The notes beneath the pieces are model-generated. The model did no database searches. It had not been told where the DNA came from and was given only the letters and a program-made list of their open reading frames with translations. Of a stretch of DNA of 64,000 nt, positions 1-11,447 are shown in pieces; position 1 is the stretch's first letter, and every line of letters starts with the position of its first letter. Source of the DNA: Tupaia tana (lineage: Eukaryota; Chordata; Mammalia; Scandentia; Tupaiidae); assembly GCA_026018925.1 (NCBI GenBank), contig JAKSZU010000008.1:63325027-63389026 (forward strand), read 5' to 3'. Position numbers and translations under genes: made by a program.

Positions 1-273
1 TTTTTTTTCTTTTTTTTGGAGAAGTTTTTGCTATAGGGCATGTGCGCTCGCCAGACAGAGAGAGAGAGAGAGAGACAGAGAGACAGAAAGCGAGAAATCA
101 CCCCCAGGGGGATGGTCATGCTGCAATCCCTTCTCCTCCATTCTCCTCTTGGGATCTTGGGCATGCACGCACATATGCCTGGCGTGAGTTTAAGCCGCCG
201 GGTTCGGGACGCGAACCGCGGTCAACTACATGGGAGTCCAGCGACATAGCCATTACTCTAACTGCTGGTTCCC
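1..273 (-). mobile_element. tRNA-derived SINE, young-type, at window edge
   Basis: Full body from the T tail to 'gctaactgctggttcc'-like 5' end, with GGTCAACTACATGGGAGTCC and a CGCGGT core. Some CpG loss in the body. The T tail meets the window boundary, so the left duplication cannot be seen. Confidence 0.9.
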
Positions 274-457
274 CAATCTTAGATTTTCTAATGTCTTTTT
301 TGTGACATGGACCTCTTTGTCTTCTGATGAAGCCCATGAATACGTACTTAGAATGAGGTGCTATTGTAAAAAATAATTTATTAAGATACACATGAAATAC
401 AATAAACATTCTTTTTTAAAATTCTCAGTATTTAAGGGTGAAATATGATCAGTTTTA

Positions 458-628
458 ACCTGGGTCGTGAACTGCGGTCGACTACGTGGGAGTCCAGCGA
501 CATAGTCATTACGCTAACTGCTGGTCCCACACCTGGCATAAGTTTTAAGCCACTGGATCTGAAACTCAAATTGCAGTCGACTGCATGGGAGTCCAGCGAC
601 GCAACCGCTACGTCATCTGCTGGTCCCA
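458..628 (-). mobile_element. two tandem head-only SINE fragments
   Basis: Two tRNA-like heads lie head to tail: 458-529 ends 'gctaactgctggtcccac' and 531-628 ends 'tcatctgctggtccca'. The second also has the 'ggcataagttttaagccac' junction to the body. Neither has the body or the T tail. They may be remnants of a dimeric copy or of serial truncated insertions. Confidence 0.7.
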
Positions 629-640
629 TCCTGGTTTCCT

Positions 641-1921
641 TTTAAGCTATTGAGGAATGCATCACTAGACAATACTGTAATTAATAGGCCATCCTTTTAA
701 TCTAATTATGATGTCTTTGAGGTATTATCAGGTGAAACTGAGAATCCAAGTTAGTTTGTGGCTTTGATGGGTCCTATAAAGACAATTGTTGACTCTGGGG
801 TCATAATCAATATAGGGAACATTTACCCAGTATTTTGCTGAGTGAAGAGATAAGTACACTCTTTTTTCTAAGATAAAAGAATGAGACAGAGAAAATAGAA
901 ACTTTCTTTTTGACTTTCATAGCTTAAATTTATTACTCCGCAAAACAAAAAAATTGTCTGAGGATACCATAGCACCTTTAAAACCAGAAAAATTATGGCA
1001 CAAAAGAAGTCTCTGAGTTGGAAAACAGTTTCTTGCCGATCTGAACCAGGGAGCTGACATTCTATTTTGATGATCACAGTATCCTTAGCAAAAGAGCTTC
1101 TCTCTAGAAGGGTCAAGGAAATTAAGTAAACCCAGGTTATAAACAACACTGAGGACAGCAGTAAAAAGAAACCAGAGAAACAAGCATAGGGTGTTAACTA
1201 TCATTAACAGGTGGGGAAGAAAAAGAGCATGGGCTTAGTGGTAGCTCTACTTAGTGTTTCTAAGCATGTGATGACCACCAGGGACATGGCAGGAGGTGAC
1301 AGCAGCAGCCTACTTTTGATGAATAAGCTCAGACAGGGAAGCAGTCTGTACCCATGTCCTGCAGTGTGTAAAAGAAATTCAAGAGGTAACTTTTAATTCA
1401 CACAGCCTTAGCTACCTCTGGCTCCTTTTACATGGCAACAGCAAGTCAAAATTAATGTGTTTTTTTTTGTTTTGTTTTGTTTTTTTCCAAGCAGCAGCTC
1501 TGGGAATTTGGGCTTCTTAAAGATCTGTTTATAGCTTGATATTACCTGGACTTCAGCTGCTAAAATATCTGCAGTCCATTCTTTTTCCAAGATGAAGCTC
1601 CAGTCATTTGAGTTGAAATAAATGTAAAAGATCACTTAGGAAAGTATTTTGATTAAGTCTAGGGATCCCATGCTTTCTCTTCTACCTACTTCTTACCATA
1701 TGCTTTATTCACGCCTCCCCTTTTCAGGCAAAAGAAATGCTATTCCCCAGTTTATAATTCTACTTTTTGCTTCCTTTTTGTTCCAAATCCACTGATCTTT
1801 TCCCATATTTATCAAGACATTGAAAATGTCTGGCAGATGTCACAGTGGCCAATACCCTTTTCTGCCATTACTCTAACTAGGCTATTCCCTGCTTTTGGTC
1901 ATGCACATTTCTCTCTTTCTT
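641..1921. other. intergenic, nothing recognised
   Basis: No repeat family or coding signal identified in this stretch. Short open frames inside it show no motif. Confidence 0.5.
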
Positions 1922-1930
1922 GAAACTCTT

Positions 1931-2200
1931 TTTTTTTTTTTTTTCCCTTTTTTGGAGAGGTTTTTGCTATAGGGCGCGTGCACTCGCCAGACAGAGAGAG
2001 ACAGAGAGACAGAAAGTGAGAAATCACCCCCCAGGGGGGATGGCCACGCCGCAATCCCTTCTCCTCCATTCTCCTCTCGGGATCTTGGGCACGCACGCAC
2101 ACGCGCCTGGCGTGAGTTTAAGCCACCGGGTCCAGGACGCGAACCGTGGCCGACTATGTGGGAGTCCTGCGACATAGCCATTACGCTAACTGCTGGTCCC
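1931..2200 (-). mobile_element. tRNA-derived SINE, young-type, full length
   Basis: Flanked by a direct repeat GAAACTCTT (1,922-1,930 and 2,201-2,209). Contains the complete body with the CCCCCCAGGGGGG hairpin motif and the tRNA-like head at the right end. Confidence 0.92.
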
Positions 2201-2731
2201 GAAACTCTTATAAAGTAGAACTTATGAGAGAAGAAATGATTGCAGTGTAACCATTCCCCTCTGGATGGTGTTTTCTCATTTTCTCTCTCTCTCTCAATTT
2301 CTCTGGCAAATTTGCATGCCCTACATCAAATAAACTAGTTAATTAAACAAATTGATAAATAAAAATGAGTCTGTTTTCCAAAAAAAAAAAAAAAGAGAGA
2401 GATGCACAACAACCAATCCAAAGGGACCCAGCTAACCTGAGTTGGCATGATTAGAAAGTCCCCTGTACTTTAACTGATTAGGGAAAGTAACTTTGAAAGG
2501 CATTAACCCACTTTCAGTTCTTTGTTTCTACTTTCTTCAGCCTTTCTCACCTATAATGCGCATACCTTCTGCTCAGCTCAGTGGAGGGTCTTTCTGTGTC
2601 TTAGATGGGATACTGCCCAATTCATAAATTATCAGTAAGAGCCAATTCAATCTTTCAACTCAATTTATTGAACTTTTGTTCTTTGACTCTCCATTCCCTA
2701 GACTTTTGTTCACCTAGATTTCTTCCTACCT

Positions 2732-2993
2732 CTTTTTTTTTTTTTTTTTTTTTTTAAGAGAAAGATTTTTGCTATAGGGTGTATGCACTTGCCAGAGAGA
2801 CAGAAAGCAAGAAATCACACACCCCTTCGGCAGGGGGATGCCATGCTGCAATCCCTTCTCCATTATCCTTTTGGGATTTGGGATATGCATGCACACATAC
2901 CTGTTGTGAGTTTCAAGCTACTGGGTCCAGGACTTGAATGGTGGACAACCACGTGGGAGTCCAGTGCCTTAACCACTATGACATCTGCTGGCC
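2732..2993 (-). mobile_element. tRNA-derived SINE, intermediate age
   Basis: Long T tail, 'gctatagggtgtatgcactt', and head 'ccactatgacatctgctggc'. An imperfect flanking repeat CTACCTCTT is present at both ends. Many CpG sites have decayed. Confidence 0.85.
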
Positions 2994-3695
2994 CCTCCTG
3001 CTACCTCTTTAACTATTCCTTCTTAGCCTCTCATTTCTGTCTACTCATTAAAATACTTTTCATTCTAGATTCTTTAACCAATCTTTCTGAACAATTTTTA
3101 TTGCTTTATTATTTTTATTGTATGATTTCTTATTTGCATTTAATCATTATAATCTTTATAGCATACAATATGGCTTTTCAAAGTACGCATTCATTGCATG
3201 TCAACCAAGTCAAAGATAATACCATATACATCATCCTCAACAGATAACTTTCCTTTCTTGTATCTGTTAAATGTTTTTTTCTGAGCCCTCCCCACTCCCC
3301 CCCCCCACCTTCCTATACAGTCTCTGGTATCTCTTTAAGCACCAGTTATGCAATAATTGTTCACAAGTTATATTTCCTGTTCTGCACCCTTTTTTGAGTT
3401 CAGATCTTATTACCTAACTGCCTGTTGGACACATTTATGTGATTGTGCTATAGGCATCTCAACCTCTGCATAAAAAACTGCAAATTCTTCATTAGGTCTT
3501 CTCATTTTCATCCAGTTTCAATAAATGCTGCCAAAATTCACTCAGACATCCAAGCTAGAAGGCATAGAAATTTAGAGACGCTCCTGTTATCTCACTTCTT
3601 ACTACCTCTACCCTCAATCCATAAATACCTCTAAAAGCAAACAAAAACAAAATTATCAAGACCTGCTGAGTTTACCTGTAAAATACTTCTATTTT
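2994..3695. other. intergenic, nothing certain
   Basis: AT-rich sequence with a C run near 3,297-3,307. May be old L1 3' UTR but no landmark was firm enough to call. Confidence 0.4.
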
Positions 3696-3955
3696 CAGGC
3701 CTATTGTTGGCATAGTGGTTAAGGTGGCTGGATCCCATATAGCCAACTGGGCAGTTCAAATCTTAGACCTGGAGGCTTGAAAAACACTCCAGGTGAGTAT
3801 TCATATTTACTCAAAATCGAAAAGAGGAAAAAAGGAAGAAGAAGAGATTATGATATGACCGCTCTTCATACAGGGGTGCCTCTCTGCCTCCCCACCCATC
3901 TATTCTCTCCAGTGAGCATATGCATTCTCTGGCAAGTTAATAAACAGAAAAAAAG
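3696..3955 (+). mobile_element. tRNA-derived SINE, old
   Basis: Head 'gttggcatagtggttaaggt' with A-box-like sequence, 'gcagttcaaatcttagacct' at the B-box position, and a tail 'gtgagcatatgcattctctg' 'gcaagttaataaa'. The body is diverged and expanded by a purine-rich insertion. Confidence 0.65.
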
Positions 3956-4087
3956 TTCTACTTTCCTCTACCTCACTTGGGAACAATATCTGCCAAGGCA
4001 ACACAGATGTTGGAATGAGAAAAAGACTTTAAATCAACTATTATAAAAATATTCCAATAAGAAATTCTTTCTATGTTTTCTATGTCA

Positions 4088-4335
4088 TTTTTTTTATTGC
4101 TGAGGTCATATGCACTTGCTAGAAAAAGAGACAGAGAGAGAGAGAGAGACAGTACTCCCAATAGGACCTGGTTTCTCTACACTCTCGTCTCCATTTCTCT
4201 ATCTTGTCAGGATCTGGGGCATGCACACATACATGCTATGCATGCTTTTCAAGTCTCTGAGACCAGGATTTGAACCACAGTTAGCCATGTGGATTCCTGT
4301 GTATAGCACTTTATTGCATTATAGGGCAGGCACCC
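4088..4335 (-). mobile_element. tRNA-derived SINE, old
   Basis: Tail end 'attgctgaggtcatatgcac', GA-rich block, 'tcaggatctggggcatgcac' and a diverged head 'ttgaaccacagttagccatg'. The head is the most decayed part. Confidence 0.65.
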
Positions 4336-4399
4336 TATTTTCTTTTCCATTTTTTAAAATCTACCACGTATTTAAAGAAATAAGTAAAAATACCATACT

Positions 4400-5600
4400 A
4401 TGATTGTGAATCTGTCAACATTGCAATAAATTCCAGGTGGATAAAAGGCTTTAACATAAAGATCTGTAAACTAAATTTTATGACAGCTCCTCAGTCTTTT
4501 CTTGTTTCTTGTGCTTGTGACATGTTTGGCAAGTACTCATCAGTCATTTTGTATATCCCTTTAATTGAGGTTTTCTACTGATGAATGTGTACTTTTTTGG
4601 CAAAAACACCACAGAACTTATGTACTTTATTATGCTCTTTTGTAATTAATAATTCCAGGGGCAGTATTTTGAGACTGTGCAAATATCTTGCTTCTTTTCG
4701 AATATTAAACAAACAATTTTAGCAATGATTAATGAAGCTTGCCTGCAACAGCGCTGTGGTATTCTCCTAGTGATTTTCTATTTTCCTCAGTCTGTCTATA
4801 TTTATTAATTAGAACTTTTCTATAAGAAAGAGTTGTCTCTTCTTCCGATCTGTGTATTTATTCAATAAGCTATTTATGTAAGTACAGATTCATGTACCTT
4901 TATTTTATGCTTTGGATTATATCTAATAACTTTTGATATTTTTTGTTACTTGAATTGTTCCAGCTTTAGCCATGGGGAGTTCTTTTTGATGGGCTCTAGT
5001 GCTTTTCTTTTTTTTTTTTTTTTTTTTTCTTTTTTTGGAGAGGTTTTTGCTATAGGGCGCGTGCGCTCGCCAGACAGACAGAGAGAGACAGAGAGATAGA
5101 AAGCAGGAAATCACCCCCCAGGGGGGATGGCCACGCCGCAATCCCTTCTCCTCCATTCTCCTCTCGGGATCTTGGGCACGCACGCACATGCGCCCGGCGT
5201 GAGTCTAAGCCGCCGGGTCTGGGACTCGAACCGCGGTCGACTACGTGGGAGTCCAGCGACATAGCCATTACGCTAACTGCTGGTCCCATGGGCTCTAGTG
5301 CTTTTCAAATGACCTTACCTGCCATTCCTCTTCCGAATATATTTTTACTTTTTGGCACCATAAGATACTCTAGAGTCATCTTGAATTTTCCATGTTTCAG
5401 TCCTGGAATCAAGCACTTCTTCAAGAAATTCTGGTTCCTTTTAGTGGGAAGGAAATGTACAAACTATTATCTAGGCATAATCGCTGTTACTTGGCTATCA
5501 TTGGTTTTAGGCCCTCAGTGAACAGAATAGACACACATATACAGAAACACACACACGCATACACATGCATAGCAAATTTATTTCTTTTTCTGTTTATCTA
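4400..5600 (-). mobile_element. old L1 3' region remnant (SINE inserted)
   Basis: 'agatactctagagtcatctt', 'cctggaatcaagcacttctt', 'ggttccttttagtgggaagg' and 'ttggttttaggccctcagtg' match a common eutherian repeat that I assign to the antisense 3' region of an old L1. A young SINE (5,008-5,287) is inserted. Subfamily unresolved; no ORF. Confidence 0.4.
5008..5287 (-). mobile_element. tRNA-derived SINE, very young, reference copy
   Basis: Perfect 19-bp target-site duplication ATGGGCTCTAGTGCTTTTC (4,989-5,007 and 5,288-5,306). In sense orientation the element reads: head GGGACCAGCAGTTAGCGTAA with an A box (TAGCGTAATGG), a B box (GGTTCGAGTCC), a body including 'cccaagatcccgagaggaga', a GGGGGG/CCCCCC hairpin, a CT/GT-rich stretch, then 'cgcgccctatagcaaaaacc' and an A tail. 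CpG sites are almost all intact, indicating recent insertion. Mobilised in trans by L1, judged from the A tail and duplication type. Confidence 0.95.
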
Positions 5601-6134
5601 CTTGTATTAAAAAGAATGCATTTCTAGTAACTTAGATGTCAACGTGTTTGTTCTGTTTCCACTTTCCTTATTTGTAATTTCTTCCTCTGACATTGCGAAA
5701 GCTGGCCCTCATTATCTAAACTATATTTACTTATTTGCTAAACTCATTATATACATAAAGTAGTTTTTGAATTGCCAACCTATATCTCTGTGATAAGCAT
5801 TTACTAATTCAAATACTGCATTTGTGTATCATTTTGTCTTCATCTGGTCAAAATACTATTGAAAAGTAATGTGGGTTAACATTTAACTCTCTCATCCCTT
5901 TCAGAATGCATATATTCATTTGTAATTTAGCTAGGTTGTTTTCTTATAGCTTGTATTTCCCCTTGAGTTCCTCCCGCATGCTGGTTTTATTGTTTACTTT
6001 TGTTTTAAGCCTACAAATACTTGAAATCACTTTCTGTGGTGTAGTTTTATGGTGTGTCACAGATGCATAGACTTTTGAGTTCACCATCACAGTCAGGTCA
6101 TCTGAAAAATTCTCTCATAGGAAAGCACCTTTTA

Positions 6135-6392
6135 TTTTTAAGAGAGATTTTTGTTATATGGCACATGCACTCACTAGAGAGACAGGGAGAGACAGAGAGA
6201 CAGAAAGTGAGAAATCACCCCCAAGAAGGGATGGCCATGCGAAAAACCCTTCTCCTCCGTTCTCCTTTCAGGATTTTGGGCACCTACACTCATGCACCCT
6301 GCATGAGTTTTAAGCTGCCAGGTCCAAGACTCGAGCCCTGGTCAACTACGTGAGAGTCCAGCAATGTGACCATTACACCATCTGCTGGTCCC
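6135..6392 (-). mobile_element. tRNA-derived SINE, intermediate age
   Basis: Flanking duplication AGGAAAGCAC(C)TTTTA on both sides. Head 'ttacaccatctgctggtccc' belongs to a subfamily with ACCATCTG in place of GCTAACTG. Confidence 0.88.
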
Positions 6393-6499
6393 ACAGGAAA
6401 GCACTTTTAACAGATTTTTGAAAAGAAAATGACTATCCATAAATAAGACTACTGGAGAGTTTATGACTCCATAAACATGTTTTTAAATTGTTGATTTTT

Positions 6500-6691
6500 T
6501 AAAATAATTTTCAATTTAATTTTATTTATCATTATTTTCCAATTTGCTACAGGGCACGTGTGCTCACCAGAGAGAAACAGAGAGAGAAAGAAGAAGGGAA
6601 AGTGCAAAAGTAAGCCACCAGGTCCAGAACCTAAACTATGGTTGGCTATGTGGGAGGAGTCCAGTGCCCCAACTACCACCTGCTAGCCCCA
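6500..6691 (-). mobile_element. tRNA-derived SINE, short form
   Basis: Lacks the central body: the GA-rich block (around 6,570-6,600) joins directly to 'gtaagccaccaggtccagaa' and the head. Flanked by TTGTTGATTTTT (about 6,486 and 6,693). Confidence 0.8.
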
Positions 6692-6849
6692 AGTTGTTGA
6701 TTTTTATAAGTGGTTTAGTATTTTGTTCTTCAAATATCATGTTTGGTCTTCCAGTTTTATGTAGATTTCATTAAGATATACAGTAAATCGATTTTATTAA
6801 AGTATGATTTATAAAAAATAAACTGCACATATTTAAAGTATAAAATTCT

Positions 6850-7292
6850 ATAAGGGAACGATAGAGATGAGAAAGAAGGGGAGGTCCGAGAGATTTGAAG
6901 TGTGAGAAGGATTCAACCAGCCATTGCTATCTTTGACTGTGAAGAAAGGGAAGAAAAGTGGGAACACTACAGGGAGTGCTGGGGACCTCTAAAAACTAAG
7001 AACCCTCAGTCAACAGCCAACAAGGAAACAGGGTCCTCAGGCTTATAACTCTAAATGAATTCTGACAACAATTTGAATGAGCTTGGGAGTGTCTTCATCC
7101 CCAGAGTGTCCAGAAAAGAACATGTCTTGTAGACACCTAGATTTTGGTTCTTTGACTGAGAAACCACAGGACACACCAGACTTCTAACCTACAGGACTAT
7201 GAGATAATAAACTTAGGTTGTGTTAAGGCCCTACTTTTGCAGTAATTTGTTATGGCAGTAATAAAAAAATAAATAAAATAAAAACTAATACA
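6850..7292 (+). mobile_element. LTR fossil, MaLR type, 5'-incomplete
   Basis: 3' part of a MaLR LTR: 'aaggattcaaccagccattg', 'aaggaaacagggtcctcagg', 'cttctaacctacaggactat' and the end 'agataataaacttaggttgt ... aaactaataca'. It appears inserted in or joined to old L1 3' UTR sequence on both sides. Confidence 0.65.
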
Positions 7293-7369
7293 GTGAAAAG
7301 TTCTCTGGAGTACTGAAAAACAATACAATGAAAAACTGAAGATATTTTTTTAAAAAACTGTAGTTAATT

Positions 7370-7530
7370 GTACTCTATCAGTGTTAATTTCAGTTTTGAC
7401 AAATGTGCCAAATGGTTATGTAAGATGTCAACACTATAGGAAATTGAGTGAATGGTATATAGGTGCTCTCAATACTATGTAATTTTTCTGTTAATCCAAA
7501 CTTATGCCAAAATTAAATATTTGTTTTTAA
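7370..7530 (+). mobile_element. old L1 3' UTR end
   Basis: Contains 'gttaatttcagttttgacaa', 'atggttatgtaagatgtcaa', 'gaatggtatataggtgctct' and 'atgccaaaattaaat', the tail of an old mammalian L1 3' UTR. Bounded upstream by the LTR fossil at 6,850-7,292. Confidence 0.55.
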
Positions 7531-7534
7531 AAAA

Positions 7535-7640
7535 AGACCTACAAATTCTGGCAAATATTTGTACCTATGAAAAACAGTATCATAATCAAGGTGCAGAATA
7601 TGTCTAACAACTGTAAAAGTTTCCTTTGGCTTTCATCAGT
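7535..7640 (-). mobile_element. old L1 3' UTR fragment, antisense
   Basis: 'atcataatcaaggtgcagaa' and 'ctgtaaaagtttcctttggc' recall the antisense 3' UTR of old L1. A matching piece lies at 6,785-6,849, so the LTR at 6,850 may have landed in it. Confidence 0.35.
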
Positions 7641-7761
7641 CTGACTGATTTTTTTGTATGTTATTTATTCTCTATGTATTTATTCTGTTGAAGTTTCATT
7701 GAGCTTCTTGGGTGTGTAAGTTTATATATATATTCTACCATATTTGGAAAGTAATCATGGC

Positions 7762-8019
7762 ATTTTTTTTTTTTTTTTTTTTTGAGAGGTGTTTTGCTAT
7801 AGGGCATGTGTGCTCACTAGAAAGAGAAAGACAGAGAGACAGAAAGTGAGAAATCACCCACTGAGGAGATGGCCATGCCACAATCCCTTCTCTTCCATTC
7901 TCCCCTAGGAATCTTGGGCATGCATGCACATGTGAGTTTAAGCCACCAGGTCTGGGACTTGAACTGCGGTCAACTACATGGGAGTCTACAGACATAGCCA
8001 TTCCACCATCTGCTGGTCA
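7762..8019 (-). mobile_element. tRNA-derived SINE, intermediate age
   Basis: Full-length with T tail, 'gctatagggcatgtgtgctc' and head 'ttccaccatctgctggtcac'. Clear direct repeats were not found. Confidence 0.88.
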
Positions 8020-8139
8020 CAAGGGACTATAATTTTTATAAAATATTTTTATGCTTTTTCTGGGACCCCAGTTACACATATATTGAATTGCTTGTTATTA
8101 CTCCAATAGTCACTGAGGATCTGTGTATTTTTACATAAA

Positions 8140-8485
8140 ACAAAATAAAATATTGACATATGCTGCAACATATATAAATTCTGGTAGTAAAAGAGTCAGA
8201 CATAAAAGGCCACCTGTTTTATTAATTCATTTATATGTAATATCTTGAATAGGCAAATTTATAGAATGTATAGTAGTAGCTGCCAGAAGATAAACAGAAA
8301 GGAAAATGGGGTATGATTGCTAATAAGTAAAAGGTTTGTTTTAGGGGTGATAAAAATGTTCTGGAATTAGATAGTAGTGATGGCTGTATAACCATGTAAT
8401 GTATTAAAAACCACTAAACCATACATTTTAAAATGGTGAATTTTATGGCATGGTAATTATATCACTGTTTTAGAAAAAGAGGAAG
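8140..8485 (+). mobile_element. old L1 3' UTR end
   Basis: 'tagtagtagctgccagaaga', 'aaatgttctggaattagata', 'gtagtgatggctgtataacc' and 'accactaaaccatacatttt' match the 3' terminus of old mammalian L1 elements in order, ending in an A-rich stretch. Confidence 0.6.
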
Positions 8486-9714
8486 TACAGAGAGGAAAAG
8501 ATTTCAACAAAGGAGACCAAGAAGAAATAATCAGAGAGCTAAAAATGAGCTTAGGAGATAACAGAGTCACAGAAAAATAAGAAACAATAGGATTTCAAGA
8601 AGTGAGTTTTCAATTGTATCAAATGTTATGGTGAGTAGCAGATGGAAAATTAACTATTGATGGAAAATTAGGACATAATTTGTCATCTTAGTAAAAGATT
8701 TTTTAGTGGGCTGGAAAGAGAAACCAGGAAGTTAGAACGCATTTTAAAAAAAAAAGAAAAGGAAAGCAAGAAAGTACAAATAGCAATTATTCATTATTTT
8801 TCCTGAAACTTTTACTTGGTAAGAAAGAAAAGACATAGGAAGATAGATAAAAGGAGGTACAAGATTTTATTGACTAATTTTCTGCTATTAGGTTGTTTTA
8901 TATATAAATATTCTAACCAATTAACTATGAAAAAATAAAACAATGATAATTGACATAATTTAGATCTTTAAAAAGAAATGTTTTTTTTTTCTGGCATCAT
9001 ATAACCCCTTATCTATTAATACTTAATATCAATCCAAAATGCATAATGGTTTTCCTACATTTAGTGGGCTTTATGCACAGTTTCTATTTTCTATTTGATT
9101 TCTTACTAATATTGTTCTATTACTTCACGCAACATTACTGCTTTGATAACGTGCCAAGTCTATGGAAATCCTTTTTCACATATAAAGGATTAAGTAATGT
9201 AATACATAAAGGTAGTATAATTTTTTTCCTGTTTACTGCCATTTAAAAATGACAGTATGTTGATACTGACTTGTGATAAAAAAAATAGACAAGTAAATTT
9301 CTAAACAAAGACTCAATATAACTTAAGTCACTGCCTATTTAAATAACTTAACTTCAGCTTATTACATTTTTCAGCAAGAAAGCTTCATTACATTTTTTCA
9401 GTACTAGAATATACTTTTACATTTTTTAATGAAGACTTCTAAAATCTCTGAAGAATAGAAACTCTAATCAAAGAATTTAACCCTATATTTCTTGCAGATC
9501 TCCGTTATATATTTCAAGTACTCCTAGAAAGACCAAGACAGAAAATAATTCATACACATTTCCATACATTTAATTCATGCAAAGTAGGAACGACATTCAA
9601 TCTCTTCAGATATTCATCTGTTTTCCTAATAGTAAGTTTTAAAAATATTGTCTGAGACAAATATAAACAATCCTTCAAGATCATTACCTATAAATTCTCA
9701 AAGGAAGAAATTTT
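8486..9714. other. intergenic, nothing recognised
   Basis: Very AT-rich with no repeat landmark or coding signal that I could support. Confidence 0.5.
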
Positions 9715-9790
9715 CCCTCAGTCACTTCATTCTTCTAGATTTCAGTTTTCTTATCTGTAAAATGATAGAGTAGAGGAAAAATTCTTCAAG
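9715..9790 (+). repeat. MIR fragment
   Basis: 'ccctcagtcacttcattctt' followed by 'tcttatctgtaaaatgatag' is the core of a sense MIR. Confidence 0.5.
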
Positions 9791-9989
9791 GCTTTTTTTT
9801 TTTTTTTTTAACAATAGACTATACACTGAAACATTTCTTTCTCTTGCTTGATTTCAATTGTCTTTCCTACATTTTCTTTTTTATTTCTCTTTTTTGATTT
9901 TGGCCTCCTTAGAAATCTCTGTTCTTTCTTCAGTCTTACATGAAATGAATACTTGTTTATTAAATAACCTTTTCCCCAGATGAGTTAAT

Positions 9990-10165
9990 TAAGATCAAAG
10001 AATCTTATATTTTTAAGAACCTTTAGTATCATCCATTTGCCAATTAAAAAAAAAAACTGCAGCTGAAAAATGAATTTTTGAAGATTATACAACTAGAGTC
10101 AGAGAAATCAATCTAGAGTATAAACACAACCTTTTGGATTCCACTTTCCACTAGACCGCTTTTCT
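9990..10165 (-). repeat. MIR3-like SINE
   Basis: 'acctttagtatcatccattt', 'gctgaaaaatgaatttttga', 'attatacaactagagtcaga' and 'ccactttccactagaccg' follow the MIR3 core order in antisense. Confidence 0.5.
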
Positions 10166-10244
10166 CCCTTTCTGTGAGAAAAAACCCTGAGGTTCTGCTT
10201 TCTCTAAATACTTCCTTTAATATGCTTTTTTTTTCTCTCAAGAT

Positions 10245-10815
10245 AGCAATAATATCCACCACCCCATATGCTCTTTGATAATGTAAGCGTGATAGTCCCT
10301 CAAAAAAGAGGTGGAGGTTCTGTCCCCCTGAATCAGGGGAATCAGGGTTGTTTGTGAATTCTTTAGCAAATAGAATACAGTGGAAGTGAGAGTGAATGAA
10401 TTCAGATTCTGAGCCAAGAAAAAGAAGGGCTGCTTCTGCCAGGTTCACAGGAACACTTTAGCTTGGAGTCCCATACCACCATTTTAAAGTCTGATCAACT
10501 TGAGACCGCCATGTTGTAAGGAAGCCAGACCATAGCGAGAGGCCATAGGTAGGCACTCTGGTCAGCATCCTAGTGATGGATCAACTTGGGTAAGAGACCA
10601 GATACATGACAGAATCTTCCAATAATATTGACCTCCAGCCACTGAATCACCCCAGTTGAGGTCCCAGACATTATAGAAAGATAGAAGTCATCTTTACTGT
10701 TTCCTGACTAAAGTTCTGATCTCCATAATCCATAAGAATAATAAAAATGATCATGGTTTTGAGCCATGACATTCTGCGGGAGTTAATTATATGACAATAG
10801 TAAGCAGGAAAACAG
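10245..10815 (+). mobile_element. LTR-like fossil, subfamily unresolved
   Basis: Contains 'agcaaatagaatacagtgga', 'ttgagaccgccatgttgtaa', 'ggaagccagaccatagcgag', 'aggccataggtaggcactct' and 'gaggtcccagacattataga', then an AATAAAA-like end. The pattern resembles ancient eutherian ERVL-class LTRs, but I could not fix the subfamily. Confidence 0.5.
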
Positions 10816-11221
10816 GAATAACATATCCACATAAATCTTTATCTGTGAAATTTAAAATGTTGAGATAGCACTAACCAAGGTGGTAGGCATATGCATGTCT
10901 GATGCTCTCTCCTAATCAGCAATAATAATAGCCTCTCCATGTACCTCAGAGTTAGCACTACAGATGACTGCTTCTTACCTTAAGGTGACTCACACCGATT
11001 CTAAGTGAATTTTAGGTGTGCCATTTACACTATATTTTAAGTCAGATCACGTCAAACATACCCTTTACATTTTAACTATTATGCCATGTATGTCATCGAT
11101 GCAAGCATCTCAAATCATTTACATTTGCTTTTGAAAATTAGTCATGTTTCTTTTTCTATAATTTATTTAGTTATTTATTTACAAATGCACTTTGAATACT
11201 ATTTTGTCATGTGCTTTTACA

Positions 11222-11447
11222 TGGGTTCTGCAAAAGCAAAGTTTTTCAACTGTTAACACTTCAGCTGTATAATTTTTGCTCTTAGGTACTGTCCTGTGTG
11301 TTTTAGGATGTATAGCAGAATCTTTGGCCTTTACCATTAGACGCCAGTAACATTTCCTGCCCCAGCTGTGACAACCAAAAACATTTCAGGCATTGCCAGT
11401 GTCCCCCCGAGAACAAAATCACCCCTGGTTGAGACATGTAATACTAG
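11222..11447 (-). mobile_element. MER20-like hAT MITE
   Basis: About 225 bp with the landmarks 'agtttttcaactgttaacac', 'tactgtcctgtgtgttttag', 'gatgtatagcagaatctttgg', 'tgtgacaaccaaaaacattt' and the closing 'aaaatcacccctggttgaga'. The two ends are imperfect inverted copies. Non-coding hAT-Charlie derivative. Confidence 0.65.

Noticed and set aside
2240-2400. Possible old SINE 3' end (CT run, 'ggcaaatttgcatgccctac', AAAT-like tail)
   Set aside because: Only the tail-like part is visible; without a head or duplication it cannot be separated from chance similarity.
10113-10448. 111-codon minus-strand open frame
   Set aside because: Overlaps a MIR3-like SINE and an LTR-like fossil; no protein motif.
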